Part shown: in pieces, positions 35,071 to 43,875 of the stretch | Layout of the letters: every line of letters begins with the position of its first letter | Position numbering within the stretch: the first letter of the stretch is position 1 | From: Colimorpha sp045576855 | GTDB lineage: Bacteria > Bacteroidota > Bacteroidia > Bacteroidales > P3 | Direction of reading: 5' to 3' | Assembly (NCBI GenBank): GCA_045576855.1 | Contig: JAZNHG010000015.1 | Span: 1 to 64,000, forward strand | DNA: 64,000 nt | Program-made: the position numbers and the translations under genes | The notes under the pieces: model-generated | Databases searched by the model: none | What the model saw: the letters and a program-made list of their open reading frames with translations, nothing else | Told to the model about the DNA's origin: nothing

Positions 35071-35442
35071 TGTGATTTTGTGTATCCCTTTTCCGATGCT
35101 AAAGTCGTCTGAATTGAAATTGATCAGGTAACCTAATGGTTTGTTTGCGAGGGTTAAATAGGTCTGTAATTGTTTGTAGTGAACTTTCTCCAATTGCGAT
35201 ACGGATTTCAATTCCGGTATGATGGTGTTTTCTACGAGAATGTCAATTCGGAAACCAATACCTAAGTTGTTCCCATCGTACATAACATTAATCGGCACTT
35301 CTTCTTCGAAATCAAGGCAGGCATTATCGAGCTCTATTAAGAGTGCTTTCTGGTAGACGGATTCCAGTAGCCCTGGACCGAGAACTTGGTGAACTCGCAT
35401 AGCGCATCCAATGATATTGTAAGCCAGTGCTTGTTGATTCAT
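35029..35442 (-). CDS. GxxExxY protein 1 (PD-(D/E)XK-like)
   Basis: This 137-residue protein matches the GxxExxY family: LGPGLLESVYQKAL near residue 20 (the GLLESVY signature), RIDILVENTIIPELKSV near 70 (D-x-E-L-K nuclease-like core), and LQTYLTLANKPLGYLINF. The family is placed in the PD-(D/E)XK nuclease fold, but its function is unknown. The tail NLNYHSNSSFSSD and stop are made from repeat B, and a matching inverted repeat B lies upstream at 35549-35571. It sits between two glycosyltransferase genes and has no obvious capsule role. Confidence 0.88.
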   Translation of the reverse strand: MNQQALAYNIIGCAMRVHQVLGPGLLESVYQKALLIELDNACLDFEEEVPINVMYDGNNLGIGFRIDILVENTIIPELKSVSQLEKVHYKQLQTYLTLANKPLGYLINFNSDDFSIGKGIHKITNLNYHSNSSFSSD

Positions 35443-35548
35443 GATGAAGTATTTTCTGATGGTTCTTTTTTTTCTGATGATGGTTTGATACTGTAGAGAA
35501 CTATTTTTTATTATTTCTTTTAGTTATGTTTGATATTTTTTTCTGATG

Positions 35549-35588
35549 ATTCTTTTAGTTCTGATTGAGAAAAAAAACTGATTGAGAT
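35549..35588. repeat. Repeat family B, block 5
   Basis: The inverted copy TTCTTTTAGTTCTGATTGAG (35550-35569) faces block 4 across the GxxExxY gene. The last eight codons of the next gene (35555) are read from this block. Confidence 0.85.
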
Positions 35589-36478
35589 TTAGCTTCTGCG
35601 GAGAAATATTTTCTGGTTGCGCGTAGGAGATTCTTGAGGTTCTTTTTGGGGCTGTAGTAGAGCCAGTAGAAGGAGTTGTATTTGAGGCCGCGACGAAGGG
35701 TGAAGTTTATCCGTTGCCATCTGTGCAGGTTGTCGGCGATGGAGTTGTAAAGTTTCCGCTGCAGGTCGGGGTGGGGTGTGAGGGCGCGGTCGAAGTCGTC
35801 GAAGTAGCGCAGGCGCATCTCCACCAGTTTCTGTGCTATCTCCTTTTTGCGGGAGAGGGTGAGGGTTTCGTCGCCGACGCCGGTGTAGTATAGCACTTTG
35901 TATATCTTGCCGATGGGGTACTTGAGCCAGATGCGCACCCAGTAGTCGTAGTCCTCGACAAGGAAAAGGGTTGTGTCGTAGTCACCCACGGTTTCCAGCA
36001 CCTCGCGGCGGTACATGAAGGCGTAGCAGACGCAGTTGTAGAGAGGGAGATGCACCTGGGGGTCGGGGTGGTGTACTTCGTAGAGCTGTTCGCCCGTCGC
36101 GAGGCTGAAGGCGGCATAGCAGGCGGTGACGAGGCCTTTGTCGGGGTTGGCATCCAGATAGGCCACGAACTCCTCGAGCATGGTGGGAGCCATGCGGTTG
36201 TCGTGGGAGGTCCAGGTGAGGTATTTGCCTCGGGCTTCGCGGAAACCGCGGTTCAGCGCTCCGGGCAGCTTGAGGTTGGTCTCATTGTTGATGATGCGGA
36301 TACGACTGTCTTTTTCAGTGTACTGCTGCATGATATCCAATGAGTTGTCCTTGGAGCAGTCGTTGACAATGATGAGTTCCCAGTCGGTGAAGGTCTGAAC
36401 GATGACACTGTCGATGGATTGCGCCAGGAAGCCTGCGCCGTTGTAGCAGGGAAGAACGATGGAGACGGTGGGAGTCAT
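35555..36478 (-). CDS. Glycosyltransferase family 2
   Basis: This 307-residue protein has VSIVLPCYNGAGFLAQSIDSV, WELIIVNDCSKDNSLDIM, NLKLPGALNRGFREARGKYLTWTSHDNRM (in place of the usual DXD, the sequence is SHD near residue 92) and a C-terminal region typical of the family. The missing first Asp of the metal motif is unusual and may alter activity. The last residues SQSVFFLNQN and stop come from repeat B. It overlaps the WbsX-like gene by 4 bases. Confidence 0.85.
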   Translation of the reverse strand: MTPTVSIVLPCYNGAGFLAQSIDSVIVQTFTDWELIIVNDCSKDNSLDIMQQYTEKDSRIRIINNETNLKLPGALNRGFREARGKYLTWTSHDNRMAPTMLEEFVAYLDANPDKGLVTACYAAFSLATGEQLYEVHHPDPQVHLPLYNCVCYAFMYRREVLETVGDYDTTLFLVEDYDYWVRIWLKYPIGKIYKVLYYTGVGDETLTLSRKKEIAQKLVEMRLRYFDDFDRALTPHPDLQRKLYNSIADNLHRWQRINFTLRRGLKYNSFYWLYYSPKKNLKNLLRATRKYFSAEAKSQSVFFLNQN

Positions 36479-37572
36479 TTGCTAAAACTATCTATTGCTT
36501 CTTTCACGGCCTGTAGGAATTGATGCCCGTATTTCAGGTCGGGTTCCATGTAGTTGCCCTCGGCCCATTCGTTCCAAGATTTCAGAAAAACAAAGGAATC
36601 CTCGTCATTTCTGTTCTGCACAAGACTCAGTATCTGGGTTGCGTGTTCTTTCAGCAAATCAGGGGTGTAGTTGTACATGATGAGACCTTCACGTCCGGTA
36701 CGAGGACTATGGTCCCATCCGGAGATAATGGTAGGATAGATGCCGGGGTTGGCATCCAGGGAGTTGTAGAAGAACTTCATGGTGTCTTTATACTCGAGTG
36801 CTCTTGGAGGCAAGACGTTTCCTGTCAGTTTATTGTGTATCTTTTGTCCCAGCGATACCCTGTGTTTAAGATTGCCGTAGAAGTCTTCCAGTCGGATGGT
36901 TGATATTGCGTTCATGCCTAGCTTTTGCAGGGAGGCAAGGGTTTGTTCGTCGGTGTGCAGGGAGAGTCCGATGAAGAAGATTCCCGGCAGACCGTTCTTT
37001 TGGGCAAGGGTTTGCCAAAGGTCGACGAATGCTTTGCAGTCGGGGATGTTTTGGGGGAAGTATATAGTGAAAAGAGGGTATCCGTTCCGTTTGATATACC
37101 GTTTGTCGAGGAATGCCGGCAGGACGGAATAGAAATGCTCTGTGTAGTCTTTTTCTCCGCCGTAGGTTTGCTCGATGAGAACTCTGCGGTTTTTCAATCC
37201 ATGGTCAAAACCCTTCCAGGATTCGTTGGCCCAGGCGAGGCAGAAGGGGAAATCGGGTTCGCCGGAGGAGACGACTTCATTGAAAGGGCGTTCCAGAAGT
37301 TGCTTGTGGTTGCCGAACCAGTAATGCCAGTAGCAGAAGCCGTGGATGCCATATTGTGCTGCCAGACGGGCTTGTTCGATGCGTGTCTCTGGAACACGGA
37401 GATCGTAGTAGCCTAAGTCGGCGGGCACTTTTGGCTGGTAGTGACCTTGAAAGAGAGGCGTGGCCTTGCCGACGTTGGTCCATTCGGTAAATCCTTTGCC
37501 CCACCAAAGGTCATTTTCCGGTATGGGGTGGAACTGGGGGAGGTAGTATGCTAAGATTTTTGTTTCTTTCAT
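36475..37572 (-). CDS. WbsX-like protein (GH99-like domain)
   Basis: This 365-residue protein begins ILAYYLPQFHPIPENDLWWG with a GFTEWTNVGKATPLFQGH block, and has YGIHGFCYWHYWFGNHKQLL and FPFCLAWANESWKG. These are hallmarks of the WbsX (Glyco_tran_WbsX) family related to glycoside hydrolase family 99. Relatives lie in O-antigen and capsule loci; they may be transferases or endo-acting hydrolases. The Glu and His candidate residues are conserved by eye. Its exact role is unknown. Confidence 0.88.
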   Translation of the reverse strand: MKETKILAYYLPQFHPIPENDLWWGKGFTEWTNVGKATPLFQGHYQPKVPADLGYYDLRVPETRIEQARLAAQYGIHGFCYWHYWFGNHKQLLERPFNEVVSSGEPDFPFCLAWANESWKGFDHGLKNRRVLIEQTYGGEKDYTEHFYSVLPAFLDKRYIKRNGYPLFTIYFPQNIPDCKAFVDLWQTLAQKNGLPGIFFIGLSLHTDEQTLASLQKLGMNAISTIRLEDFYGNLKHRVSLGQKIHNKLTGNVLPPRALEYKDTMKFFYNSLDANPGIYPTIISGWDHSPRTGREGLIMYNYTPDLLKEHATQILSLVQNRNDEDSFVFLKSWNEWAEGNYMEPDLKYGHQFLQAVKEAIDSFSK

Positions 37573-37582
37573 ATACTATTGC

Positions 37583-38410
37583 TTATTTCCCCGGGTGCAA
37601 AAATGAAAGTGGTTTTAATATTATTTTCCCCAACTTATATCTGGCAGAGTTTCGGATTTGTATTTGGGCTTTGTTGATAGAATCTTTCTTGTCGAGATTG
37701 TGTATGTGATATAATATCTCTGCAATATATGGGTCTGAAATGTATGTATCGGTGAAGTGAGGGAGTTCACCGTGCTCTTGGACAAGAAAAGAAAAACTTT
37801 TTTCCACGCGGTGCTCTTCTTCAAACATCTCTGAGTAGCCGTGTCCTTCGTTGTAGGGAGTCAAGTTAGTGAAATATTCTTTTTTCGTAGTGATGTAAGG
37901 GAATCCTGCTTTATTTGCAAAATATGTGTATACTATATCGTCACAGGAGCAGTTTTGGATTATTTTTTGATCAATCAAATCAAGATACTCTCCAAAGAAT
38001 TCCGCTTTTGTAAGAGAGGCACATCCGCAGTGGCATATCATCTCAGAAAAGACAAGTTTGTTTCCACTAATAGGGTGATTGGGATATTGAGAGTGTCGCT
38101 CTAAGAAATCGGCAATCATTTCTTCGGGATATAACCAATCGTCGTCTATGGAAATAACGATGTCGTTGGGATAGCGTTTTAATGTTGGGATTAATTTTTT
38201 GTATACCTTAGTGTCCTCCACGCGGAATACTTCTATATTATGCCTGTCAAGATATTCTTGTACATCGTTGGGAACAATTGCCTCATGGGCTAGATTTAAC
38301 ACGATTAAATCAGGTTTGACAGTTTGGGCGAGAATGGAGTCAAGTACCGGCGGCAGGTTCTGGAAGCGCGGTTCATAAGAGGTTAGCGAAACAATGGTTC
38401 TCTCGTTCAT
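37583..38410 (-). CDS. Glycosyltransferase, GT2-like
   Basis: The start is the ATG at 38410 (275 residues); the frame also has a TTG two codons earlier. The protein has RTIVSLTSYEPRFQNLPPVLDSILAQTV, LIVLNLAHEA and then DIVISIDDDWLYPEEMI, where DDD is the probable metal site near residue 90. It is more AT-rich than its neighbours to the left. Some Bacteroidota annotations call such proteins GT2-type or Golgi-like transferases. The donor is unknown. Confidence 0.75.
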   Translation of the reverse strand: MNERTIVSLTSYEPRFQNLPPVLDSILAQTVKPDLIVLNLAHEAIVPNDVQEYLDRHNIEVFRVEDTKVYKKLIPTLKRYPNDIVISIDDDWLYPEEMIADFLERHSQYPNHPISGNKLVFSEMICHCGCASLTKAEFFGEYLDLIDQKIIQNCSCDDIVYTYFANKAGFPYITTKKEYFTNLTPYNEGHGYSEMFEEEHRVEKSFSFLVQEHGELPHFTDTYISDPYIAEILYHIHNLDKKDSINKAQIQIRNSARYKLGKIILKPLSFLHPGK

Positions 38411-38420
38411 GGGCAAATAT

Positions 38421-39302
38421 TTATTGGTTTCTGTGTTCCATCATTTTCTTTAACGAAATAACTGGTTTAAGAATTAGATGTCCTAGCCTATAGCTCTTTG
38501 TCATCTTAACCATTCTTGCGCCTTCGTCTTTCGCTTCAACTCTGTTCCAGTTTGTAAATGTTTCAAAATCGGTACATACAGTCTCGTCAATATCAAGATT
38601 CCGTCTGCGGCATGCGTCCACCATTGCTATTAGGTGCCACATAAATGCGCGGGTTTCATTTCCCCCTACGGAAATATTGCTTCCTGTATTTGTTCTATAA
38701 TTATATAAAACCTCATCAATAAAAACCAGACTCCCTGTCTCTTCTAATTTGTAATATAAGTCGTGGTCTATGGCTCTTTTGTATTCAGGATTGATTCCAG
38801 CGGTTAGGTCGTAATTTTTTTTCTTGAATGTGGCGAAATGTGATACTCCACCATCTCCTTTAATAAAGGACCCGTTGAGGGGCATTGGGTGTTGTTGTGT
38901 GGAAACCTTTATGAAGTTCATATTAGCATCCGTAATGTTATGGCGGGAATATATCAAGGCTGCATTTTCATTCAATAGATGAGCATTAACCATTTTTTCA
39001 ATGGCATTGGAAACCAAGGTGTCATCAGAATCCAGAAAACCACATATCGCGCCATTCGCCAATTCAGCACATCGCCTTTTTGTGTATCCGCATCCTCTGT
39101 TTTCTTCGTTTTGAAAAATACGGATTCGGGAATCACCTGACAATTCTTTATAAATATCGAGAGAGTTGTCTGTTGAAGAATCGTCAACAATCACTATTTC
39201 CCAATGGGTATAGGTCTGGCAACAGACACTCTCAATGGCATCCATCAGGTAGCGGCCATTGTTGTAGTTGGCTATTAGGACCGAGAAAAGGGGGGTGTTC
39301 AT
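38421..39302 (-). CDS. Glycosyltransferase family 2
   Basis: This 293-residue protein has FSVLIANYNNGRYLMDAIESV, WEIVIVDDSSTDNSLDI, NRGCGYTKRRCAELANGAICGFLDSDDTLVSN (DSDD metal site near 95) and YKRAIDHDLYYKLEE. It is AT-rich compared with genes to the right, as is the neighbour at 37583. Its ATG overlaps the stop of the truncated transposase gene upstream (ATGA), so the two are read from one transcript. Confidence 0.9.
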   Translation of the reverse strand: MNTPLFSVLIANYNNGRYLMDAIESVCCQTYTHWEIVIVDDSSTDNSLDIYKELSGDSRIRIFQNEENRGCGYTKRRCAELANGAICGFLDSDDTLVSNAIEKMVNAHLLNENAALIYSRHNITDANMNFIKVSTQQHPMPLNGSFIKGDGGVSHFATFKKKNYDLTAGINPEYKRAIDHDLYYKLEETGSLVFIDEVLYNYRTNTGSNISVGGNETRAFMWHLIAMVDACRRRNLDIDETVCTDFETFTNWNRVEAKDEGARMVKMTKSYRLGHLILKPVISLKKMMEHRNQ

Positions 39303-39754
39303 TGTGGGAATTGCTGTATGGGTTGGTTGTTATGAGGAGCGACCTGAAGGCCGCTGCGCTGGACGACCGTCGGGGTGTTTGTAGTGGTGGACTTTTGTTT
39401 GGGTTGGCTGTTCAGGGCTGCGCAGGCTTTGCTGCTCGCTGCCTTCCAGCTGGCGATGATATTGCCCAAGGGAAGTCCTTCTGGCAGTTGTTCTGTGACA
39501 TACAGCACCAGATGTACATGGTCGGGCATAATCTGGTGTTGGAGCACACGCACCTGAGGGTAGCGCTTGGGAAGGGACTCAAACTCGCGCCACACGGCTT
39601 TCCCTTCCTGGCTGAGGCTTATCCATGCTTTCGTTGCATCTCCCGTCACCGTACCCAGTAACTGTCTGCGGTCTTTGACCGCTACCGTTATCAGGTAGAT
39701 GCACCTATCATGGTTGTCGTGCCAATGGCTCCGTTTTGTCCTTTCTCTGTCCAT
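39299..39754 (-). pseudogene. Truncated RAYT-like Y1 transposase
   Basis: This 151-residue product is a clear relative of the transposase at 28193, with matching segments YLITVAVKDRRQLLGTV, LPKRYPQVRVLQHQIMPDHVHLVLYV (HUH pair present) and NIIASWKAA. It ends after the first helix, and the catalytic Tyr domain is missing. Its tail from about residue 115 is unrelated low-complexity sequence. It is probably a decayed copy. Its stop overlaps the ATG of the GT2 gene as ATGA. Confidence 0.82.
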
Positions 39755-40704
39755 TAGTGTTTTGCCATCTTTTTGAGAAAATGTAGCGTCTGTTTGGCTA
39801 AACGGAAGGTTTTAGGCATTCGCCGTTTGAATTTCCGTTTAATCTTGGTGGAAAGGCTCTGCTTTTCGTATTTAATCAACGAGTTGGTCTCTATGCAGAT
39901 GACGTCTTTATGAGACAGTTGTGCTATTGTCGTTGCTTGGCGCAGGGAACTCTCAATGAATAGGACTCCGTCGTGCTGGGAATAATAGTCGGCCTTATAT
40001 TCTCCATAACGCCCCCATTTTATGCGAGCTTCGCGCGAAGGCATGTCCAACATGACCAGATTGTGGTATTTGATGTTGTTCTTTTTGAGCCAGGCTTCGG
40101 TCTGTGGCCGGTATTTCTCCAATCGGCATGTGACGATGGTCCCGATGGTGGTTGTGGGGATAAACAGAGGGGTGGCGTTCAGGATATAGTTGGTGTATAT
40201 TTCGCCGTCGTCGTCGACGGGAGGGTCTACGCACAGCACGCCGTCGAGGTCGATACATGCGTTTTCCAGCAGGCGGTGATGGAACAGGTTCCATTCGAAG
40301 ATACGTACATCGTCGATAATTTCTGCGTATGCGTCAACCATGTGGCTGGAGGTGCTTGTTACAATGGGAGCGAAGTAACAGAATTCGTATTTATTAGACA
40401 CGGGACGCAGCTTCTGTTTAGCGTTTTCAAGGGATGTGCCAGACATTACGCTGTCATCCACCACCAGCACTTTGCGTATCGGGGTATCGGTCACCATGTG
40501 GGCCCGGGTGGAACCGATATTGAAAATTCTTCCCTCCACGAACGAGTCGATGTCGGAAAGTCTTTTGTTGAGATAAAGGGCCACCATATTGGCTACCATG
40601 AGTCCGCTGCGTGGAATGCCTACAACAAGGTCTATGTCGTGGGGTATCTTCCACAGTTTGCTGCGGAGCATCCGGCTTAGTTCGGAGGTGGTGACGTATC
40701 TCAT
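39754..40704 (-). CDS. Phosphoribosyltransferase-domain protein fused to a HAD-like domain
   Basis: This 316-residue protein has a type I PRTase fold at the N-terminus: DLVVGIPRSGLMVANMVAL, then the PRPP-binding VLVVDDSVMSGTS near residues 79-91. A second part begins ACIDLDGVLCVDPP near 150, which has the first Asp-x-Asp of HAD phosphatases, and continues to LPRxREARIKWGRYG-like and DGVLFIESS segments. The mix could serve ribose- or phospho-sugar metabolism linked to the capsule. It is not a standard purine enzyme. The stop overlaps the truncated transposase start. Confidence 0.7.
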   Translation of the reverse strand: MRYVTTSELSRMLRSKLWKIPHDIDLVVGIPRSGLMVANMVALYLNKRLSDIDSFVEGRIFNIGSTRAHMVTDTPIRKVLVVDDSVMSGTSLENAKQKLRPVSNKYEFCYFAPIVTSTSSHMVDAYAEIIDDVRIFEWNLFHHRLLENACIDLDGVLCVDPPVDDDGEIYTNYILNATPLFIPTTTIGTIVTCRLEKYRPQTEAWLKKNNIKYHNLVMLDMPSREARIKWGRYGEYKADYYSQHDGVLFIESSLRQATTIAQLSHKDVICIETNSLIKYEKQSLSTKIKRKFKRRMPKTFRLAKQTLHFLKKMAKH

Positions 40705-41393
40705 TCTTTAGTTGCTTTAACTCCAAGGTTTATCCAGCCGTGGTCCATGCCGCGCACCTCAGTCCTGTCCATCGGTGTAATATGGGTGAATCCAGCATCA
40801 GCGTACAGTTTCGTTAGAAATTCCTGTGTGAAGACGCATCGGTGCCAATTAAAGCTCATCGGATTGGCTGTTCCGTCGCCATAGGTGAATATTCGTCCAT
40901 TTGCCCACATCATTACGTCTTTCTCCTCGTTGAATCTGTACCAGCCATCATTGCCTGTCAGGTTTTCTCCTGTTTGATAGTATGTAGTGACGGTTTCAAG
41001 TACTTTTTTGAAATTCGGTACCCATATTTCAATTTTTCCTTCAGGTTTAAGGATTCGATAGAATTCGGAGAACAACTGCTTTTGCAGAAACCAGGGCACA
41101 TGTTCGATTACATGGCTTGCGTATATCAGGTCGAAACTGTTGTCGGGAAATGGCAGTTTTTGAGAGATGTCGGCTGTGTAGTCAACAGCTTTCCCGTCAA
41201 TGATGTTGAGCGTTTCAAACCCGTCCAGGCGAGTAAGGCCTGGCCCTATTTCCAGATAACGGGTGTTTTGGGAAGCATTTCTTCTCATGTTTTTTGCCGT
41301 CTTGATTTTGTTCATTTGCTTGACGACAAAAGAAAGACCACAGCGAAGAAGTATTCTGTCTCGTTTCCGATAATCCTTGAAGGAGTAGTTCAT
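40701..41393 (-). CDS. Class I SAM-dependent methyltransferase
   Basis: This 230-residue protein has motif I YLEIGPGLTRLDGFETL near residue 46, then LPFPDNSFDLIYASHVIEHV near 80-100 (motif II/post-motif region) and YRILKPEGKIEIWVPNF. It is probably a sugar O-methyltransferase or a lipid-linked glycan methylase. It overlaps the upstream ABC ATPase gene and the downstream PRTase gene by 4 bases each. Confidence 0.88.
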   Translation of the reverse strand: MNYSFKDYRKRDRILLRCGLSFVVKQMNKIKTAKNMRRNASQNTRYLEIGPGLTRLDGFETLNIIDGKAVDYTADISQKLPFPDNSFDLIYASHVIEHVPWFLQKQLFSEFYRILKPEGKIEIWVPNFKKVLETVTTYYQTGENLTGNDGWYRFNEEKDVMMWANGRIFTYGDGTANPMSFNWHRCVFTQEFLTKLYADAGFTHITPMDRTEVRGMDHGWINLGVKATKE

Positions 41394-42676
41394 TTCTCAA
41401 TGGTTTTGGTGTTGAAAAAGATGTTTCCCCAGCCACGATCCCATTTGGCATAATAACTGTCACCACTTTGGGATATCTTGTCTATTTCAAATCCGATGAT
41501 TTGCTGTACGACATCGTAGTTGGTCTCGCCCTTTGTGGCATCGCCGTTGCCAATTGAGAATGATATGGTATATGTTCCCATGGCCAAACGGGTATTTTGG
41601 ATGGTGTAGAGGAGCGTTTTTGTTTCTCCGGCTTCAATCTGAAAGGTGTCCATGGAGGTGTTGCTTCCCACGGGAGTCCCCTCAACGTTGAAGATGGTGC
41701 AATTGATTCTGCATTCTTTGGAACGAGATGCTGTAACTTTGATTTCAATATTGATGTCTTCATCCGAGGCAAAGGTTGGATCTTCTTTTTCAAAGGTGAA
41801 AGACAGAAATTTTACATCTAAGCTGTGGTTCTTGTCGTGTTGTTCATCTGAAACAATTACCTGTGCGCTACGTTTGTCTTCAGTGTTTCGGCCAAAATAG
41901 AAGTCCACGGCAGAGTGTACCTCCGATTGGTGTATGATTCTCCCTTTTTCCAACACGATGGCGTTTTGGCAGAGTTGCCGGATGCTGCCCATATTGTGGC
42001 TCACAAACAGCACCGTGCGGCCTTCGCCTTTGCTGACGTCTTGCATCTTGCCGATGGCTTTCTTCTGGAATTCGGCGTCGCCGACGGCGAGGACTTCGTC
42101 GACGACGAGAATTTCGGGGTCGAGGTGGGCGGCGACGGCGAAGCCGAGGCGCACCATCATGCCGCTGGAGTAACGCTTCACAGGGGTGTCAATATAACGC
42201 TCGCAGCCGCTGAAGTCGATGATTTCGTCCAGCTTCTTGCTGATTTCATGTTTCGTCATGCCCAGGATGGCACCGTTCATGTAGATGTTCTCGCGGCCGG
42301 TCATCTCGGGGTGGAAGCCGGTGCCGACCTCGAGCAGCGAGCCGATACGTCCGCGGGCACGGATGGTGCCGGTGGTGGGGGCGGTGACCTTGGAGAGGAT
42401 CTTCAGCAGGGTGCTCTTACCGGCACCGTTCTTGCCGATGATGCCTACCACATCGCCCTGCTCCACCTTGAAGTCGATGTCCTTCAGCGCCCAGACGTAT
42501 TCGCTGTCGCCTTTGGTGCTGCGGTCGTTGGTTTCGCCGATGGTGAGGTAGGGGTCTTCTTTGTGCTGCACATTGATGGTCCACCAGCGCTTGATGTCGT
42601 GCGCCAATGTGCCTGTGCCGACCAACCCCAGACGGTAGAGTTTGCTGATATTATTAAATTCTATTGCTGTTGCCAT
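41390..42676 (-). CDS. wzt: Polysaccharide ABC exporter ATPase (Wzt-like) with C-terminal binding domain
   Basis: This 428-residue protein has Walker A VVGIIGKNGAGKST, the signature RYSSGMMVRLGFAVA, Walker B ILVVDEVLAVGDAEF and a D-loop HNMGSIRQLC. Residues about 270-428 form a beta-rich C-terminal domain (RINCTIFNVEGTPVG, AMGTYTISFSIGNGD) typical of Wzt proteins that recognise the finished glycan. It pairs with Wzm at 46994, but the genes are separated by gmd, fcl and others. It energises export across the inner membrane. Confidence 0.95.
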   Translation of the reverse strand: MATAIEFNNISKLYRLGLVGTGTLAHDIKRWWTINVQHKEDPYLTIGETNDRSTKGDSEYVWALKDIDFKVEQGDVVGIIGKNGAGKSTLLKILSKVTAPTTGTIRARGRIGSLLEVGTGFHPEMTGRENIYMNGAILGMTKHEISKKLDEIIDFSGCERYIDTPVKRYSSGMMVRLGFAVAAHLDPEILVVDEVLAVGDAEFQKKAIGKMQDVSKGEGRTVLFVSHNMGSIRQLCQNAIVLEKGRIIHQSEVHSAVDFYFGRNTEDKRSAQVIVSDEQHDKNHSLDVKFLSFTFEKEDPTFASDEDINIEIKVTASRSKECRINCTIFNVEGTPVGSNTSMDTFQIEAGETKTLLYTIQNTRLAMGTYTISFSIGNGDATKGETNYDVVQQIIGFEIDKISQSGDSYYAKWDRGWGNIFFNTKTIEK

Positions 42677-42683
42677 GTGTCTA

Positions 42684-42839
42684 TCTCAATCAGATTTATG
42701 TCTCAATCAGAACAAAAAGAACGATTAGAAATATTATGTCTCAATCAGAATGAAAAGAATAATCAGAAGTGTTATGTCTCAATCAGATTTAAAAGGGTTT
42801 TAAAAGAATTTCTTTTAGCTCTTTTAGTTCTGATTGAGC
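42684..42839. repeat. Repeat family B, block 6
   Basis: Several CTCAATCAG copies (42685, 42702, 42740, 42779) and the inverted TTTAGTTCTGATTGAG end (about 42822-42837) fill the gap between fcl and wzt. Confidence 0.88.
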
Positions 42840-42846
42840 AATTCGG

Positions 42847-43776
42847 TTAGATGCCTCTCGAGAGGTAGTCTTCGTAGGCCATACGGATGCCGTCTTTCAG
42901 TTCTGTTTTGTAGGTCCACCCAAGGCGGGTGGCTTTGCTGACGTCGAGGAGTTTGCGAGGGGTGCCGTTGGGACGGGAGGTATCCCATTTGATTGTCCCG
43001 GTATAGCCTACTATCTCAGCTACCGTCTCGGCTAGCTCGCGGATAGTGACTTCTTTGCCCGTGCCGGCGTTGACGGTCTCGTTACCGGAGTAGTGGTTCA
43101 TCAGGAAGACGCAGAGCTCCGCCAGGTCGTCGACATATAGGAATTCCCTCAGCGCGCTGCCGTCGCCCCAGCAGACGACCTCCGACAGCCCCTGCTCTTT
43201 GGCCTCGTGGAAACGGCGTATCATGGCCGGCAGCACATGGCTGTGCTCGGGATGGTAGTTGTCGTTGGGGCCGTAGAGGTTGGTGGGCATGACGGAGATG
43301 TAGTCGGTGCCGTACTGGCGATTAAGGTATTCGCAGTATTTCAGGCCGCTGATCTTGGCCAGCGCGTAGGCTTCGTTGGTGGGTTCGAGGGCCGAGGTCA
43401 GCAGGCAGTCCTCCTTCATTGGCTGTGGTGCCAGACGGGGGTAAATGCAGCTGCTGCCGAGGAACTCCAGCTTTTTCACGCTGTTCTTCCAGGCGGCATG
43501 GATAACGTTCATCTCCAACGTCATGTTCATGTACATGAAGTCGGCCGGAGCGGCGTTGTTGGCGGCGATGCCACCCACCTTGGCGGCGGCGAGGAACACA
43601 TACTCTGGCTTCTCGGTCGCGAAGAATGTCTCGACATCTGTCTGACGAGTTAGGTCAAGCTCTTTGTGAGTTCGTAGTACCAGATTGTTGTACCCCTGCC
43701 GTTGCAGTTCCCGGACGATGGCGCTCCCCACCATCCCGCGGTGCCCTGCCACGTATATCTTGCTGTCTTTGTTCAT
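42847..43776 (-). CDS. fcl: GDP-L-fucose synthase
   Basis: This 309-residue SDR enzyme has the NADP motif VAGHRGMVGSAIVREL near residue 8, the FLGSSCIYPRLAPQPMKEDCLL segment (Ser of the catalytic triad), YALAKISGLKYCE (the YxxxK pair near 140) and GDGSALREFLYVDDLA. It converts GDP-4-keto-6-deoxy-mannose to GDP-L-fucose by epimerisation and reduction. The partner Gmd is at 44291. A small GxxExxY gene lies between the two, flanked by inverted repeats. Confidence 0.97.
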   Translation of the reverse strand: MNKDSKIYVAGHRGMVGSAIVRELQRQGYNNLVLRTHKELDLTRQTDVETFFATEKPEYVFLAAAKVGGIAANNAAPADFMYMNMTLEMNVIHAAWKNSVKKLEFLGSSCIYPRLAPQPMKEDCLLTSALEPTNEAYALAKISGLKYCEYLNRQYGTDYISVMPTNLYGPNDNYHPEHSHVLPAMIRRFHEAKEQGLSEVVCWGDGSALREFLYVDDLAELCVFLMNHYSGNETVNAGTGKEVTIRELAETVAEIVGYTGTIKWDTSRPNGTPRKLLDVSKATRLGWTYKTELKDGIRMAYEDYLSRGI

Positions 43777-43817
43777 TTCTTGCTGGTGTTTCTCACGGAG
43801 ATTATTTTAAATTGTCA

Positions 43818-43843
43818 CACAGAAATCACGGAAATCACAGAAA
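43818..43843. repeat. Repeat family G, left inverted copy
   Basis: Three tandem units of about 9 bases (CACAGAAAT, CACGGAAAT, CACAGAAA) lie downstream of the GxxExxY gene. The right copy at 44261-44286 is its reverse complement at 24 of 26 positions. Confidence 0.85.
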
Positions 43844-43875
43844 TATTGCTGACGCATCATTTTGTTGAGCAATAT

